Of a DNA stretch of 64,000 nt, positions 7,486 through 16,715 are shown one piece after another. Each line of letters starts with the position of its first letter. The stretch's first letter is position 1. The stretch is from assembly GCA_027485645.1 (NCBI GenBank), contig JAIXQR010000003.1, forward strand, positions 62,001-126,000, given 5' to 3'. A program made the translations under genes and the position numbers. The notes beneath the pieces are model-generated. The model was not told where the DNA came from and searched no databases. It worked only from the letters and a program-made list of their open reading frames with translations. The stretch is from a bacterium. GTDB taxonomy: Bacteria; Armatimonadota; Fimbriimonadia; Fimbriimonadales; Fimbriimonadaceae.

Positions 7486-8775
7486 ATGCCAACTCTCGTA
7501 ATCGTCGGCGCCCAGTGGGGCGATGAAGCTAAAGGAAAACTCGTCGATGTGCTTGGGCACGAAGCTCAGATGGTCGTTCGCTATGCCGGTGGCAATAACG
7601 CCGGCCACACCGTCATCACCGGCGGCCAAACCTTCAAGTTCCAGCTGATCCCCGCAGGAATCCTGCATCCCGGAACCGTGGCCGTACTCGGAAGCGGAAT
7701 GGTCGTCTGCCCGCAGGGCCTACTCGAAGAGCTCGACCGCACCCGCGAGCAGCGCGCCGAACTGGGCGAGCTCATCATCAGCTCCGCCGCCCATGTTGTC
7801 TTCCCGTACCACCGAATGCTCGATGCGCTGGAAGAAGATGCGCGCGGAGAGAACCGAATCGGTACGACGAGCCGCGGAATTGGACCGGCTTACCAGGATA
7901 AAGTTGCACGATTCGGTATCCGCATGGGTGAGTTCGTCGACCCAACCCGCTTCAAGCAGCGGCTCCAAGAAGTTCTTGCCTACAAGAATCGCCTGCTCGA
8001 AATGTTCGGTTCCGCGCCTATCGCCTTTGAAGGTCTGTACGAGGAGTACAGCAAGTACGCAGATCGTCTGCGACCGTTCGTCCGCGACACCGAAGTCCTC
8101 GTGCAAAACGCGGTGGCTCGAAACGAGCGCGTGCTGTTCGAGGGTGCGCAAGGAACCTTCCTCGACCTCGATAGCGGAACGTACCCTTACGTCACTTCGT
8201 CTCACCCCGTCGCTGGCGGTGCGTGCTTGGGCACCGGCGTCGGCCCCCGCGCCATTCAAAATGTGCTTGGTGTATGTAAGGCCTACACCACCCGCGTGGG
8301 TAGTGGCCCGTTTGTGACCGAACTCGATGACGCCATCGGCCAGCAGATTCGAGACCAGGGGCAAGAGTACGGCACCGTCACCGGCCGCGGTCGCCGTTGT
8401 GGCTGGCTCGACCTAGTCGCCCTCCGCCATTCCTGCCGCCTCAACAGCATCAGCGGCCTCGCCGTCACCCGCGTCGACATCCTCAGCGGCATCGGCCCGC
8501 TCCAAGTGGCCACCGGCTACCGACTCGCTGGCGAAACCATCCCCACCCTCCCAACCAACCCCGCCGACCTCGCGCGGGTGGAAGCGGAATTGGTGGAACT
8601 CGAAGGCTGGAACGACGACCTCCGCGGTGCCCGAAAGCTCGAAGATCTCCCGACACCCGTCCGGAAGTACCTCGACTTCATCGAAGCCCAAACCGAAACC
8701 CCAATCGCCATAGTCAGCATCGGCCCCGACCGAGAAGAAACCATCATCACCCGCCCAGACCTAATCTGGGCCTGA
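7486..8775 (+). CDS. purA: Adenylosuccinate synthetase
   Basis: 429 residues. Joins IMP and aspartate using GTP, the first committed step to AMP. The GTP-binding loop GAQWGDEAKGK at residues 8-18 and GGNNAGHTV are diagnostic; the IMP-binding region TTSRGIGPAYQDK and the C-terminal SIGPDREETI are also present. ATG 7486 was chosen over upstream in-frame codons because AAGGAG (7473-7478) lies 7 bases before it. It is preceded by its own promoter and a structured leader. Confidence 0.97.
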   Translation: MPTLVIVGAQWGDEAKGKLVDVLGHEAQMVVRYAGGNNAGHTVITGGQTFKFQLIPAGILHPGTVAVLGSGMVVCPQGLLEELDRTREQRAELGELIISSAAHVVFPYHRMLDALEEDARGENRIGTTSRGIGPAYQDKVARFGIRMGEFVDPTRFKQRLQEVLAYKNRLLEMFGSAPIAFEGLYEEYSKYADRLRPFVRDTEVLVQNAVARNERVLFEGAQGTFLDLDSGTYPYVTSSHPVAGGACLGTGVGPRAIQNVLGVCKAYTTRVGSGPFVTELDDAIGQQIRDQGQEYGTVTGRGRRCGWLDLVALRHSCRLNSISGLAVTRVDILSGIGPLQVATGYRLAGETIPTLPTNPADLARVEAELVELEGWNDDLRGARKLEDLPTPVRKYLDFIEAQTETPIAIVSIGPDREETIITRPDLIWA

Positions 8776-8851
8776 TATTTTCTGGCACGAAGTAGGGGTT
8801 ACTTCGTGTCTCTTGGTTCTGGCTAGCAAATGCTCTAGGTACGGTACCGGT

Positions 8852-9376
8852 ATGGCGTCTCACCGCGAGTTGCGACCCTTTGGCCTAGAATCGTTCTCTT
8901 TCTGGTTCGCAAAGCGACTCCTCGGCCGCCATCCTGAGTGGCTCCCTTACGTCGAACCCGTTGAGTCGGAGGAGGACGGTATGCCTGTCCGTACGCTGGG
9001 AATAAACCTTCCGTCCCAGAATGAGCAGATTCCCGAGCCCTTAACGATCGAGATCGCCCTGGATCGGATCGTCGTTGTCTCGTGGTTTCCGATGCGCGGG
9101 CCAGTACGGTGGCACTGCGACTGGGTCTGCTACTTGAAAGAAATGCCACGACCGACGGAGTGGCTTAACGAGCATGACGGAGTCGATAGCATTGCAGAGT
9201 TTTTGGAGCAGTTCCTGGCAGAAGAGTTAGCTGCAATCTGGACCAGTGACGGCCGGGAACAGGGCGGAACCTTCGGAATCGTAACGGCAGAGGATGTGAG
9301 GAGCGGTGTTTTCCGGAAAGGGAAAGAATGCACGGTGATTCGATCTTGGAAAGGTTCTTTAGATCTGTCGCTTTGA
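8852..9376 (+). CDS. Hypothetical protein
   Basis: 174 residues, not recognised. Acidic and Trp-rich, with no signal peptide or membrane helix. It resembles small soluble accessory or immunity-like proteins only in general character (segments such as RLLGRHPEWLPYVEP and FLEQFLAEELAAIW). ATG 8852 is used; a TTG at 8813 in frame is possible. It stands alone between purA and the convergent priA. Confidence 0.6.
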   Translation: MASHRELRPFGLESFSFWFAKRLLGRHPEWLPYVEPVESEEDGMPVRTLGINLPSQNEQIPEPLTIEIALDRIVVVSWFPMRGPVRWHCDWVCYLKEMPRPTEWLNEHDGVDSIAEFLEQFLAEELAAIWTSDGREQGGTFGIVTAEDVRSGVFRKGKECTVIRSWKGSLDLSL

Positions 9377-9480
9377 CTGATCCAAAAAGTGGAATCGAAA
9401 GCTTCAAGAACGGCAAAATCGGACTCCCAGCGATACGGCGCTTCGGCACAAGCCCGGGCCGGTTGAGCCGCCAAGTCACC

Positions 9481-11868
9481 TCAACTCAAACTCACCGGAT
9501 CCACGTCGATCACGACGCTCACCCCCCGCATCGAAACGCACTCCACGGCCGATTGAACCTCTGCGAAGTCAGCGTCAATCGAGAGCTTCAGCAGCAGGTG
9601 CCGCCGCCAGCGGTTGTTTAGCCGCTCGAGCGGGCAATCGGCGGGTCCCAAGACCGTCAGGCCAAGCGGCAGCGCGTCCCGGACCAGGCCGGATGCCTTG
9701 CCTACCGCCTCCCGATCTGGCCCCGTGACCAAAATATTTACCAGCCGCACGAACGGCGGGTAGCCGACCGACTGCCGCTCCAGAATCGCCTCTTCGAAGA
9801 ACCCAACGTAGTCGTGCCCCTGAGCGTGCACCACCGCGGGATGCTCGGGGTTAAAGGTCTGCACAAACACCCGACCCGGCAACGAGCCCCGCCCCGCGCG
9901 GCCAGCGACCTGGCTGAGCAACTGGAACGTCCGCTCTCCGCTGCGAAAGTCCGGAACGCTGAGCGAGATATCCGCCGCCACCACTCCCACCACCGTCACG
10001 TTCGGAAAGTCGAGGCCTTTCGCCACCATCTGCGTGCCGACCAAAAGGTCCAAGTCTCCGGCCCGAAAAGCGGACAAAACCTCCTCGAGCGCGCCCTTGC
10101 GCGAGGCGATGTCGCGGTCGAGCCGCCCGATTTGCGCCGCCGGAAACAGCTCGCGCAAGCCTTCTTCTACCTTTTCCGTCCCGAGCCCAAACGGGTTCAG
10201 GCGCGTGCTGGTGCACTTGGGGCATTCCGATGGCACCACGACCGAATGTCCGCACTGGTGGCACCGCAGCTTCCGCTCGCCGCGGTGGTAGCTCAGCGCG
10301 ACGCTGCACTGCGGGCAGGCCGTTCGGTAGCCGCAATCGCGACACATGAGGAACGGCGCGTAGGCGCGGCGGTTGAGGAACAAGATCGCCTGCTCCTTTC
10401 TTTCTAAAGCTTCGGAGATCGCCGATGCAAGTTCGGGCACCAGCAATGCGGGCTTGCCGTCCCGATACCCCGCCGCCAAATCGCATATCTGCACCGTAGG
10501 CATCTGTGCGCTCGCCGCCCGCGAGGGAAGCGAAATGAGCGTGACCCCGCCCTTTTCGGCCTCGTAAAAAGTCTCCAAACTCGGCGTTGCCGAACCCAAA
10601 ACGATCGGGCACTTGTGCAGCCGCGCCAGCTCCCGCGCGACGGTACGGGCATGGTAGCGCGGAGATTGCTCCTGCTTATAGGCCGATTCGTGCTCCTCGT
10701 CCATCACGATCAGCCCGATGTTCGGCAACGGCGCAAAGATAGCCGATCGCGGCCCCAGCACCACGCTCGCCTCCCCGTTCGCGATGCGAATCCAAGTCCG
10801 AAGCCGCTCCAATTGTGTAAGTTCGGAGTGCAAAACCGCCACCCCGCGCCCAAAGCGAGATCGCATTTGCGAGATGGCTTGCGTAGCCAGAGCAATCTCC
10901 GGCACCAAGTACAGCACTTGCCGACCCAGCGCGAGGGCCTGCGCCGCCGCCCGAAGGTACACCTCCGTTTTGCCGCTCCCCGTCACCCCGAACAGCAAGA
11001 ACGCCGAGCTTTCCCGCCCAGAAATTGCTTCCGAAATCGAGTCAACCGCCAACTGCTGCGCCGCATTCGGAGTCGGTGGAACCGCCAGTCGCACCTCGTC
11101 CGACTTCACCCATTCCAGCAAGCCGTCCTGCACCAGCGCGCGCACCGTGGTCTCCGTCACCCCCGCCAGCGCCCGCACTTCTATCGGAGAAAGCGGCGGA
11201 CCCCCGGCCGCCTGAAGCCGCATCAGGGTCAGCGCCTGCGCGGGCTTCCGCTTCCCTTCCGTTCGCAAAAACCGCTCAATCGCCGCTTCGTCGGCGCAAA
11301 GTCGAACCAGCTTTTCCTTCTGCCGCCGCTCGGTGAAAGGGGCCAGACGCTGCACAAACCGCACGTTCCCGCTTGTCCGAAGCGCCTTAAAAGCCCGCAC
11401 GATCCCTTCCGGCAAAATCCGCACCTCCTCGTCCGAAAGCTCCCCGCCCGCCTCTTGCAGCTTGCGAATCACCTCTTGCTGCACCACCGAAACCCCCTCG
11501 GCCCGCTCGCCCAAAGTCCAAGCCCCCTCCAGCCGATCCCGAACCCCCGGCGGAATGCATGGGCTCAATGCGACAGGCAACGAACAAAGGTAAGTTTCGG
11601 CGACAAACTTAGCGAGATCGATGAGAACCTCGGGAATCCGGATCCCGGTGACGACCTCCAGAATCGACTTGAGTTCGTCAAACCGAAAGCCGAGCTGCTC
11701 CTCCGTGGCCGCATACCGTCGAACCACAAACCCCAGCGCCTGCCGCTTCCCAATCGGCACCAAAACCGCATCGCCCAGCGCCGCATCGCCGTTATCAGCA
11801 TAAGTCCAAAGCGCCCGCCGCCCCGCTGTCTTGGGATCCAGGGCGACATCCAAAACCGCCCGTGTCAT
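9481..11868 (-). CDS. priA: Primosomal protein N' (replication restart helicase PriA)
   Basis: 795 residues. PriA recognises stalled forks and D-loops and reloads the replicative helicase. Order: N-terminal DNA-binding region, winged helix, helicase core with Walker A FGVTGSGKTEVYL (about residues 290-302) and DEEH box (about 388), then the zinc-binding cysteine cluster CRDCGYRTACPQC and CHQCGHSVVVPSECPKC, then helicase motifs ending QVAGRAGRG. The start ATG 11868 has no Shine-Dalgarno but a CATAAT 6 bases upstream. Divergent from ribE. Confidence 0.97.
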   Translation of the reverse strand: MTRAVLDVALDPKTAGRRALWTYADNGDAALGDAVLVPIGKRQALGFVVRRYAATEEQLGFRFDELKSILEVVTGIRIPEVLIDLAKFVAETYLCSLPVALSPCIPPGVRDRLEGAWTLGERAEGVSVVQQEVIRKLQEAGGELSDEEVRILPEGIVRAFKALRTSGNVRFVQRLAPFTERRQKEKLVRLCADEAAIERFLRTEGKRKPAQALTLMRLQAAGGPPLSPIEVRALAGVTETTVRALVQDGLLEWVKSDEVRLAVPPTPNAAQQLAVDSISEAISGRESSAFLLFGVTGSGKTEVYLRAAAQALALGRQVLYLVPEIALATQAISQMRSRFGRGVAVLHSELTQLERLRTWIRIANGEASVVLGPRSAIFAPLPNIGLIVMDEEHESAYKQEQSPRYHARTVARELARLHKCPIVLGSATPSLETFYEAEKGGVTLISLPSRAASAQMPTVQICDLAAGYRDGKPALLVPELASAISEALERKEQAILFLNRRAYAPFLMCRDCGYRTACPQCSVALSYHRGERKLRCHQCGHSVVVPSECPKCTSTRLNPFGLGTEKVEEGLRELFPAAQIGRLDRDIASRKGALEEVLSAFRAGDLDLLVGTQMVAKGLDFPNVTVVGVVAADISLSVPDFRSGERTFQLLSQVAGRAGRGSLPGRVFVQTFNPEHPAVVHAQGHDYVGFFEEAILERQSVGYPPFVRLVNILVTGPDREAVGKASGLVRDALPLGLTVLGPADCPLERLNNRWRRHLLLKLSIDADFAEVQSAVECVSMRGVSVVIDVDPVSLS

Positions 11869-11870
11869 GG

Positions 11871-11970
11871 GTTTATTATGGGACGGTCTACTCGGCTCCG
11901 GTCGGGCTGGAGGTACTAGGCAAAACGTATTGACTGACTAATCTGAACTCGGGTCCAGCCCATAATAAAC
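11871..11970. promoter_or_regulatory. Mirror-image promoters of priA and ribE
   Basis: The 12-mer CCCATAATAAAC occurs once on each strand (11871-11882 for priA, 11959-11970 for ribE), each directly before a start codon. The CATAAT inside each copy sits 6 nt before the priA ATG and 5 nt before the ribE GTG. The simplest reading is two leaderless promoters; a shared regulator binding both copies is also possible. Confidence 0.5.
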
Positions 11971-11971
11971 C

Positions 11972-12562
11972 GTGTTCACCGGACTCGTTCAGGGCGTAGG
12001 GACCGTCGCGGCGCGCGATGAGAGTCACCTCGAAATCGCCTTCCCGCCCAACCTCTGGTCAGACTCCCTTTCCGAAGGCGAAAGCGTCGCGATCAACGGA
12101 GCTTGCCTTACGGTCACCCACTTCACCGAAAGCCAAATGAGCTTTGACGTGAGCCCAGAAACCTGGAACCGCACCTCCCTCGGCCAACTCAAATTCGACT
12201 CATCCGTGAACATCGAACGCGCGATGCGTGCAACAGATCGGTTCGGCGGTCACATTGTGCAAGGCCACGTAGACGGCGTCGGAAAAGTCCTGAGCAAAAC
12301 TGACACCGGCGAGTTCATCGTTTTCCGGTTCGAGATCCCAGCCGAAGGCACCCTGTTTCTCATCGACAAAGGGTCCATTACCATTGACGGCGTGTCCCTC
12401 ACCGTCGTCCAGCCAACCGGCACCGAGTTTGACGTCTGGGTCATCCCGCACACCCTCGCGAACACCAATCTCAATAGTCGAAACCCCGGCGATGAAGTGA
12501 ATCTCGAATACGACGTGATCGCAAAGTACGTCCAGCGGCTCGTCAAGCCGTTTATCGCGTAG
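11972..12562 (+). CDS. ribE: Riboflavin synthase alpha chain
   Basis: 196 residues. Dismutates two 6,7-dimethyl-8-ribityllumazine molecules into riboflavin and a pyrimidine. The N-terminal MFTGLVQGVGTV and the two-fold lumazine-binding repeat (second copy starting around residue 97 with GHVDGVGKV) are typical, as is the internal GACLTV and GVSLTV pair. Start GTG 11972. The partner lumazine synthase ribH is 5.6 kb away at 18204, not in the same operon. An SDR gene follows after 8 bases. Confidence 0.96.
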   Translation: MFTGLVQGVGTVAARDESHLEIAFPPNLWSDSLSEGESVAINGACLTVTHFTESQMSFDVSPETWNRTSLGQLKFDSSVNIERAMRATDRFGGHIVQGHVDGVGKVLSKTDTGEFIVFRFEIPAEGTLFLIDKGSITIDGVSLTVVQPTGTEFDVWVIPHTLANTNLNSRNPGDEVNLEYDVIAKYVQRLVKPFIA

Positions 12563-12570
12563 AACCCACC

Positions 12571-13281
12571 ATGAATCCATCCACCGTCGCTCTCGTCACT
12601 GGCGCCAATAAAGGCATCGGCTTCGAAATCGCCCGCCAACTCGGAGAGCAAAACATAGAAGTTCTCCTCGGTGCCCGCGACCCCGAGCGCGGAAACGCTT
12701 CCGCCCTGCAGCTCCGAAACGAAGGGCTCAACGTCGACTTCTTCCACCTCGACCTCGAAGACCCAAGCACGATCCACAGCGCGGCCGAGCGAATCCAATC
12801 CGCCTACGGCCGCCTCGACATTCTGGTCAACAACGCCGGCATCTTGAATGACCGCGGACTTATGCCCAGCGAACTCACCGAAGCCGCCTTACGCCAGAAC
12901 TTCGAGATCAACTTCTTCGGTCCTTGGCTCCTCACCAGCGCCCTGCTTCCCCTCCTAAAAGCAAGTGAGCACCCACGCATCGTCAACCAGTCCAGCATCC
13001 TCGGCAGCCTGACCTCGATCGGAAAAATGGACGGCTGGATCACCCCTGGCTACACCGCCGCCAAGACCGCGCTGAATGCGATGACCGTCCTCTTCGCGAA
13101 AGAGCTCAAGCACGGCAAAGTCAATTCTTCCCACCCGGGCTATGTGGAAACAGACATGACCGGCCCCGATGCCCCGCTAACCCCGGCTCAAGGCGCGGCA
13201 ACCGCCGTTTGGCTCGCAACTCTTGAGGCAGATGGCCCCACCGGCGGATTCTTTAATGAGAAAAAACCGCTTGCGTGGTGA
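12571..13281 (+). CDS. Short-chain dehydrogenase/reductase (carbonyl-reductase-like)
   Basis: 236 residues. NAD(P)-dependent oxidoreductase: cofactor motif TGANKGIG at residues 10-17, NNAG at about 89-92, catalytic Ser in NQSSILG, and YTAAK with catalytic Tyr and Lys. The overall pattern (TGANKGIGFEIARQL) matches the carbonyl reductase branch. Substrate unknown. It lies 8 bases after ribE and is probably co-transcribed with it. Confidence 0.9.
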   Translation: MNPSTVALVTGANKGIGFEIARQLGEQNIEVLLGARDPERGNASALQLRNEGLNVDFFHLDLEDPSTIHSAAERIQSAYGRLDILVNNAGILNDRGLMPSELTEAALRQNFEINFFGPWLLTSALLPLLKASEHPRIVNQSSILGSLTSIGKMDGWITPGYTAAKTALNAMTVLFAKELKHGKVNSSHPGYVETDMTGPDAPLTPAQGAATAVWLATLEADGPTGGFFNEKKPLAW

Positions 13282-13294
13282 ACTGAATCCGTAA

Positions 13295-13300
13295 TAGAAT
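13295..13300 (+). promoter_or_regulatory. TAGAAT, putative -10 directly before the GH108 gene
   Basis: Six bases (GGCGCG) separate it from the ATG at 13307; no Shine-Dalgarno sequence. Confidence 0.5.
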
Positions 13301-13306
13301 GGCGCG

Positions 13307-13798
13307 ATGGCTGCGCAAAGTTATTCAGACGCGATAAAGTTCGTTTTGCAGTGGGAAGGGGGTTACGTCAACGACCCTGACGACAAAGGTGGTGCTACGA
13401 ATAAAGGCATCACGCAGAAAACGTACGACGCCTACCGGAAGAAGGTCAAGAAACCACTGCAACCGGTCAAGCAAATCGCCGATGCCGAAGTGCAGGCGAT
13501 CTACAAATCTGGATACTGGGACACCATCAGCGGCGACGCTCAACCTGCACCACTTGACCTAGTGCTTTTCGATGCCGCCGTTAATCACGGACCCGGCAAA
13601 GCGAAACAGTTTCTTGCGAAAGCCAAGACGACCATGGACGACGACGCAACAAACGACGGTATTGAACTTGCCCGCCGTGTCGTCGACCTCCGGGTCAACT
13701 TCTACTACACGATCGTAAAGAACAACCCGTCACAGAAGAAGTTTCTGAACGGGTGGCTCAATCGGATGCGCGCGCTCAAAAAGGCAATCGGTTACTAA
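13307..13798 (+). CDS. GH108-family lysozyme (endolysin / secretion-activating type)
   Basis: 163 residues. Predicted N-acetylmuramidase: the N-terminal QWEGGYVNDPDDKGGATNKG holds the catalytic glutamate of family GH108, and the C-terminal peptidoglycan-binding part includes DAAVNHGPGKAKQFL. Such enzymes are common in phages as endolysins and in Gram-negative bacteria as secretion-related muramidases. There is no signal peptide and no holin or phage gene nearby, so export is unexplained. Its stop is 3 bases from the stop of convergent folE2. Confidence 0.9.
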   Translation: MAAQSYSDAIKFVLQWEGGYVNDPDDKGGATNKGITQKTYDAYRKKVKKPLQPVKQIADAEVQAIYKSGYWDTISGDAQPAPLDLVLFDAAVNHGPGKAKQFLAKAKTTMDDDATNDGIELARRVVDLRVNFYYTIVKNNPSQKKFLNGWLNRMRALKKAIGY

Positions 13799-13801
13799 CC
13801 G

Positions 13802-14629
13802 TTACTTCGAGCGAGCCAAGTAAGCATAGGCGTTGTGGTCGTGAATCGATTCATGATTCTCGACCTCAATTTCATAGCTCGAGACAAGGGCGTTGGCATC
13901 AAAAGCCAGCGCCACTTCTCGAACCATGTCCTCCACAAACCGTGGATTCAGGTACGCCTGCTCCGTCACAAACTTCTCATCGGGTCGCTTCAGAACGGGA
14001 TAAAGCTGGGCCGAACCAGATGCTTCGATCATGTCGATCACATCTTCAAGCCAGAGCATGCCATTTGGCTGAATCCGAACCTTCACGTAGCCACGCTGGT
14101 TGTGCGCGCCATAAGAGCTGATCTCCTTGCTGCAAGGACAAAGCGTGGTCACCGGAACCGTCAGTTCCAAAATAAACTCGTTCTTGCTTCCGCCCGAAGC
14201 GATGAAGGCACATTCGTAGCCCATCATGCCGACCTTCCCGGTCACCGGTGCGGCCTTCTCACGGAAGAACGTAAAGCCAACCTCAAGGTGAGAGGTCTCC
14301 GCGTTCAGGCGTTCTCGGAGCTTGGCAAGAATGTCCGGAATCGTTTCCGAGCTAATGTCTTGGCTATATTCGCCCAAGACCTCAAGGAAGCGGCTCATGT
14401 GCGTGCCTTTAAACTCTTTCGGCAAGTCGACCGTAAGCGTAAAAACGCCAACCGTTCGCTGCAGTCCGTTGTCGCGCTCTCGCACGTGGATCGGGAACTT
14501 AACCTTCTTCACTCCGACTTTGTCGATGGGAATGTTTCGTTCGTCTTGGGAATTTTGAATGTCGACCATTGGAATAATAGTGGAATTCTCATCTCCCACC
14601 TGGGCGCTCGATACTGTTCGCAGAGCCAT
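13802..14629 (-). CDS. folE2: GTP cyclohydrolase FolE2 (type IB)
   Basis: 275 residues. Converts GTP to dihydroneopterin triphosphate for folate synthesis; the IB type works with metals other than zinc. Family motifs: RNIPIDKVGVKKVKFPI near the N terminus, the cysteine motif PVTTLCPCSKEIS, GAHNQRGYVKV and the C-terminal ENHESIHDHNAYA. ATG 14629 was chosen because TAGGAT lies 8 bases upstream, like other starts here; ATG 14569 is the alternative and would fit the shorter homologues. Confidence 0.93.
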   Translation of the reverse strand: MALRTVSSAQVGDENSTIIPMVDIQNSQDERNIPIDKVGVKKVKFPIHVRERDNGLQRTVGVFTLTVDLPKEFKGTHMSRFLEVLGEYSQDISSETIPDILAKLRERLNAETSHLEVGFTFFREKAAPVTGKVGMMGYECAFIASGGSKNEFILELTVPVTTLCPCSKEISSYGAHNQRGYVKVRIQPNGMLWLEDVIDMIEASGSAQLYPVLKRPDEKFVTEQAYLNPRFVEDMVREVALAFDANALVSSYEIEVENHESIHDHNAYAYLARSK

Positions 14630-14700
14630 GCTAGGCAATCCTACGCCTAAAGTTTTGATTCGGGTAGCAAAGACGTTTTTGGTCCCAGTTTTGGACCTGC

Positions 14701-15921
14701 CTATTGCGCCAAAGCATCTAGCCCGATAAACGACGCTTCCAGCATCTCGGCCAAGTGGAGAACCACCGGTTTCTGCTCCGATTCGTAGCAGCCTTGGGCA
14801 ATCCAGGCGTGGCAACCCGGATTTCCGAGCACCACAATTTCGGCTCGCGTCGCTTCAATGTGCCGCATCTTTCGGTCCAGCAGTTGCCGCGCCAGCTTAG
14901 GCTGGGTGACGTTGTAAATTCCTGCACTTCCGCAACAAGTGTCCGCCTCCCCGAGTGGAACCAAGTCCAAACCAGGCACCGCACCAAGCAGCTTGCGCGG
15001 AGCTTCCCAGATTTTCTGCCCATGCGCCAAGTGGCAGGCGTCATGGTAAGTCGCGCGATTCGTGAGGCCCGGCGACGTGGCTAATTTTTTCACCAACCCT
15101 TCCGCCAAGAAGAACTCGCTAATGTCACGAACTCGCTTGGCAAAGCTGGCACCTTCGGGGCCCAGCAACTCGCCGTATTCTTTCATCGTCGACCCGCATC
15201 CGGCGCTATTCACGATAATCGGCAAATCGTCCGTCATTGCCTGAATCAGGTCTCTCGCTCGCTCCCGCGCTTCGTCAAGCCCCCCGTTGTGCGCGTGCAT
15301 CGCCCCGCAACAGCCGGCCTTCACTTCGCGAACTTGATAGCCGATCCGCCGCAGAAGTCGCCGCGTTGCATGGTGAACGCGCGGGAACAGCACCCGCATT
15401 GCACAACCCTCAAGCAAATACACTTCGCCGCGCACCGGAGGCACTTCTTTGGCCAAAAGTGGAGCGATATGCCAGTCACTTGGGATTTGTGGCTTATCCA
15501 CTTCCGCATCCACCCCACTCACAAACCGGCTAACGAAATTCGGAATGCGGTTTCCAGGAAGAAAAGTGGACAACTTGGCCTGCAAGCGCATCAATCCCGG
15601 ATCGGTGGCAACCTTTAGCAGCGCTTGGCGTGGTCGGTTCGGGCGTTCCCCATCGATTGCGTCCCTCGCCAGCTCAAGGATGTTTCCGTACTCGACGCCG
15701 CTTGGGCAAGCCGTCTCGCAAGCTCGGCACCCAAGGCAGCGATCAAGGTGCGGCTTCACGTCATCCTGCCAGTTCAGCTTGCCATCCATCGCACTTCGCA
15801 CCAGATAAATGCGCCCGCGAGGCGATTCGAGCTCGCTGGCCGTTTCCGTAAAGGTCGGACAAGCCTCTAAGCAAAATCCGCAGCGAATACATTGCGAGGT
15901 CAGTGCGGAAAGGTCTTTCAT
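14701..15921 (-). CDS. glcF: Glycolate oxidase iron-sulphur subunit
   Basis: 406 residues. Electron-transfer subunit of the glycolate oxidase complex. Two ferredoxin-type cluster motifs lie in the first 100 residues (CIRCGFCLEACP and CLGCRACETACP), followed by two CCG-type domains (LEGCAMRVLFP...GCCGAMHAHNG and CHLAHGQK...CCGSAGIYN). The gene overlaps glcE by ATGA, so glcD, glcE and glcF form one operon transcribed leftwards. Confidence 0.95.
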   Translation of the reverse strand: MKDLSALTSQCIRCGFCLEACPTFTETASELESPRGRIYLVRSAMDGKLNWQDDVKPHLDRCLGCRACETACPSGVEYGNILELARDAIDGERPNRPRQALLKVATDPGLMRLQAKLSTFLPGNRIPNFVSRFVSGVDAEVDKPQIPSDWHIAPLLAKEVPPVRGEVYLLEGCAMRVLFPRVHHATRRLLRRIGYQVREVKAGCCGAMHAHNGGLDEARERARDLIQAMTDDLPIIVNSAGCGSTMKEYGELLGPEGASFAKRVRDISEFFLAEGLVKKLATSPGLTNRATYHDACHLAHGQKIWEAPRKLLGAVPGLDLVPLGEADTCCGSAGIYNVTQPKLARQLLDRKMRHIEATRAEIVVLGNPGCHAWIAQGCYESEQKPVVLHLAEMLEASFIGLDALAQ

Positions 15922-16715
15922 AGCTGCACTTCTCCCGGATTCAGTTTGCCCGAAGGGTCAAACTCCGCTTTCGCTCGCTGCCAATACTTGGACTGCACGG
16001 GATCAGAAATTGCGTAACTCCCAGCGATCAATGACCACCCAGACCCGGACACGGCCGGCTTTCCAACCCCATAAACCACGGATGCAGCCTCGTCGGCATA
16101 GACCACCGCACCGCCCAAGGATTCCACCAGCGCTTCAAAGTCCGTTGGCAAACACCTTTGGATAAAGTCAATTTCCGTCGCGCTCGGTGCATCAACGCTT
16201 GGCAACGCTTTGAGTGGACACGTGCGCAAGATCACTTCCGCAATGATTCCCAAAGTTCCTCGCGCTCCGACTAGTAAGCGCTGCACGTCGTAACCGGCCA
16301 CGTTCTTCACCGCTCGACTACCGCAGTGGACAAGTTCTCCCGAGGGCTGAACCACCGTCAGACCCAAAACCCACTCGCGCCAACTGGCATGGGTAGCCAT
16401 CCCTAAATGCGGCAGGTTCAGCCCGATCGCCGTAGCAAGGTCCAAGTTCGGATCTTCGCCTGGGGCCGCAATCCACGGCAGGCCTTGCCCGTGGGAGGCA
16501 AGCTCCGTCTGAAGGTCGCGAATCCCCGTTCCTGCTCGCACCACCACCACTTGGTCCGAAGGGTGAACCTCGAGGATGCCGCTGCAGGGCCGCAGGTCTA
16601 ACTCGACCGCCGGCGGAAGCGAAGAATTGCGGAACCGATGGGGAGACATGTGCCGCACCAGCGGCTGTTCTTTCACCAAGGTCTGAAGGTCCTCTAGCGA
16701 ATGGATCAGGGTCAT
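15918..16715 (-). CDS. glcE: Glycolate oxidase FAD-binding subunit
   Basis: 265 residues. Second flavoprotein of glycolate oxidase, related to GlcD but shorter. It shows the PCMH-type FAD-binding domain (VVVRAGTGIRDLQTEL, GSRAVKNVAGYDVQRLLVGA, GTLGIIAEV). ATG 16715 is chosen because it overlaps the glcD stop (TGATG) and gives the normal family N terminus; an ORF extension to 16784 exists but is unlikely. Confidence 0.92.
   Translation of the reverse strand: MTLIHSLEDLQTLVKEQPLVRHMSPHRFRNSSLPPAVELDLRPCSGILEVHPSDQVVVVRAGTGIRDLQTELASHGQGLPWIAAPGEDPNLDLATAIGLNLPHLGMATHASWREWVLGLTVVQPSGELVHCGSRAVKNVAGYDVQRLLVGARGTLGIIAEVILRTCPLKALPSVDAPSATEIDFIQRCLPTDFEALVESLGGAVVYADEAASVVYGVGKPAVSGSGWSLIAGSYAISDPVQSKYWQRAKAEFDPSGKLNPGEVQL

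Noticed and set aside
10615-11919. Long plus-strand frame opposite priA (434 codons)
   Set aside because: Arg/Pro/His-rich shadow of the priA coding strand, caused by high GC third positions.
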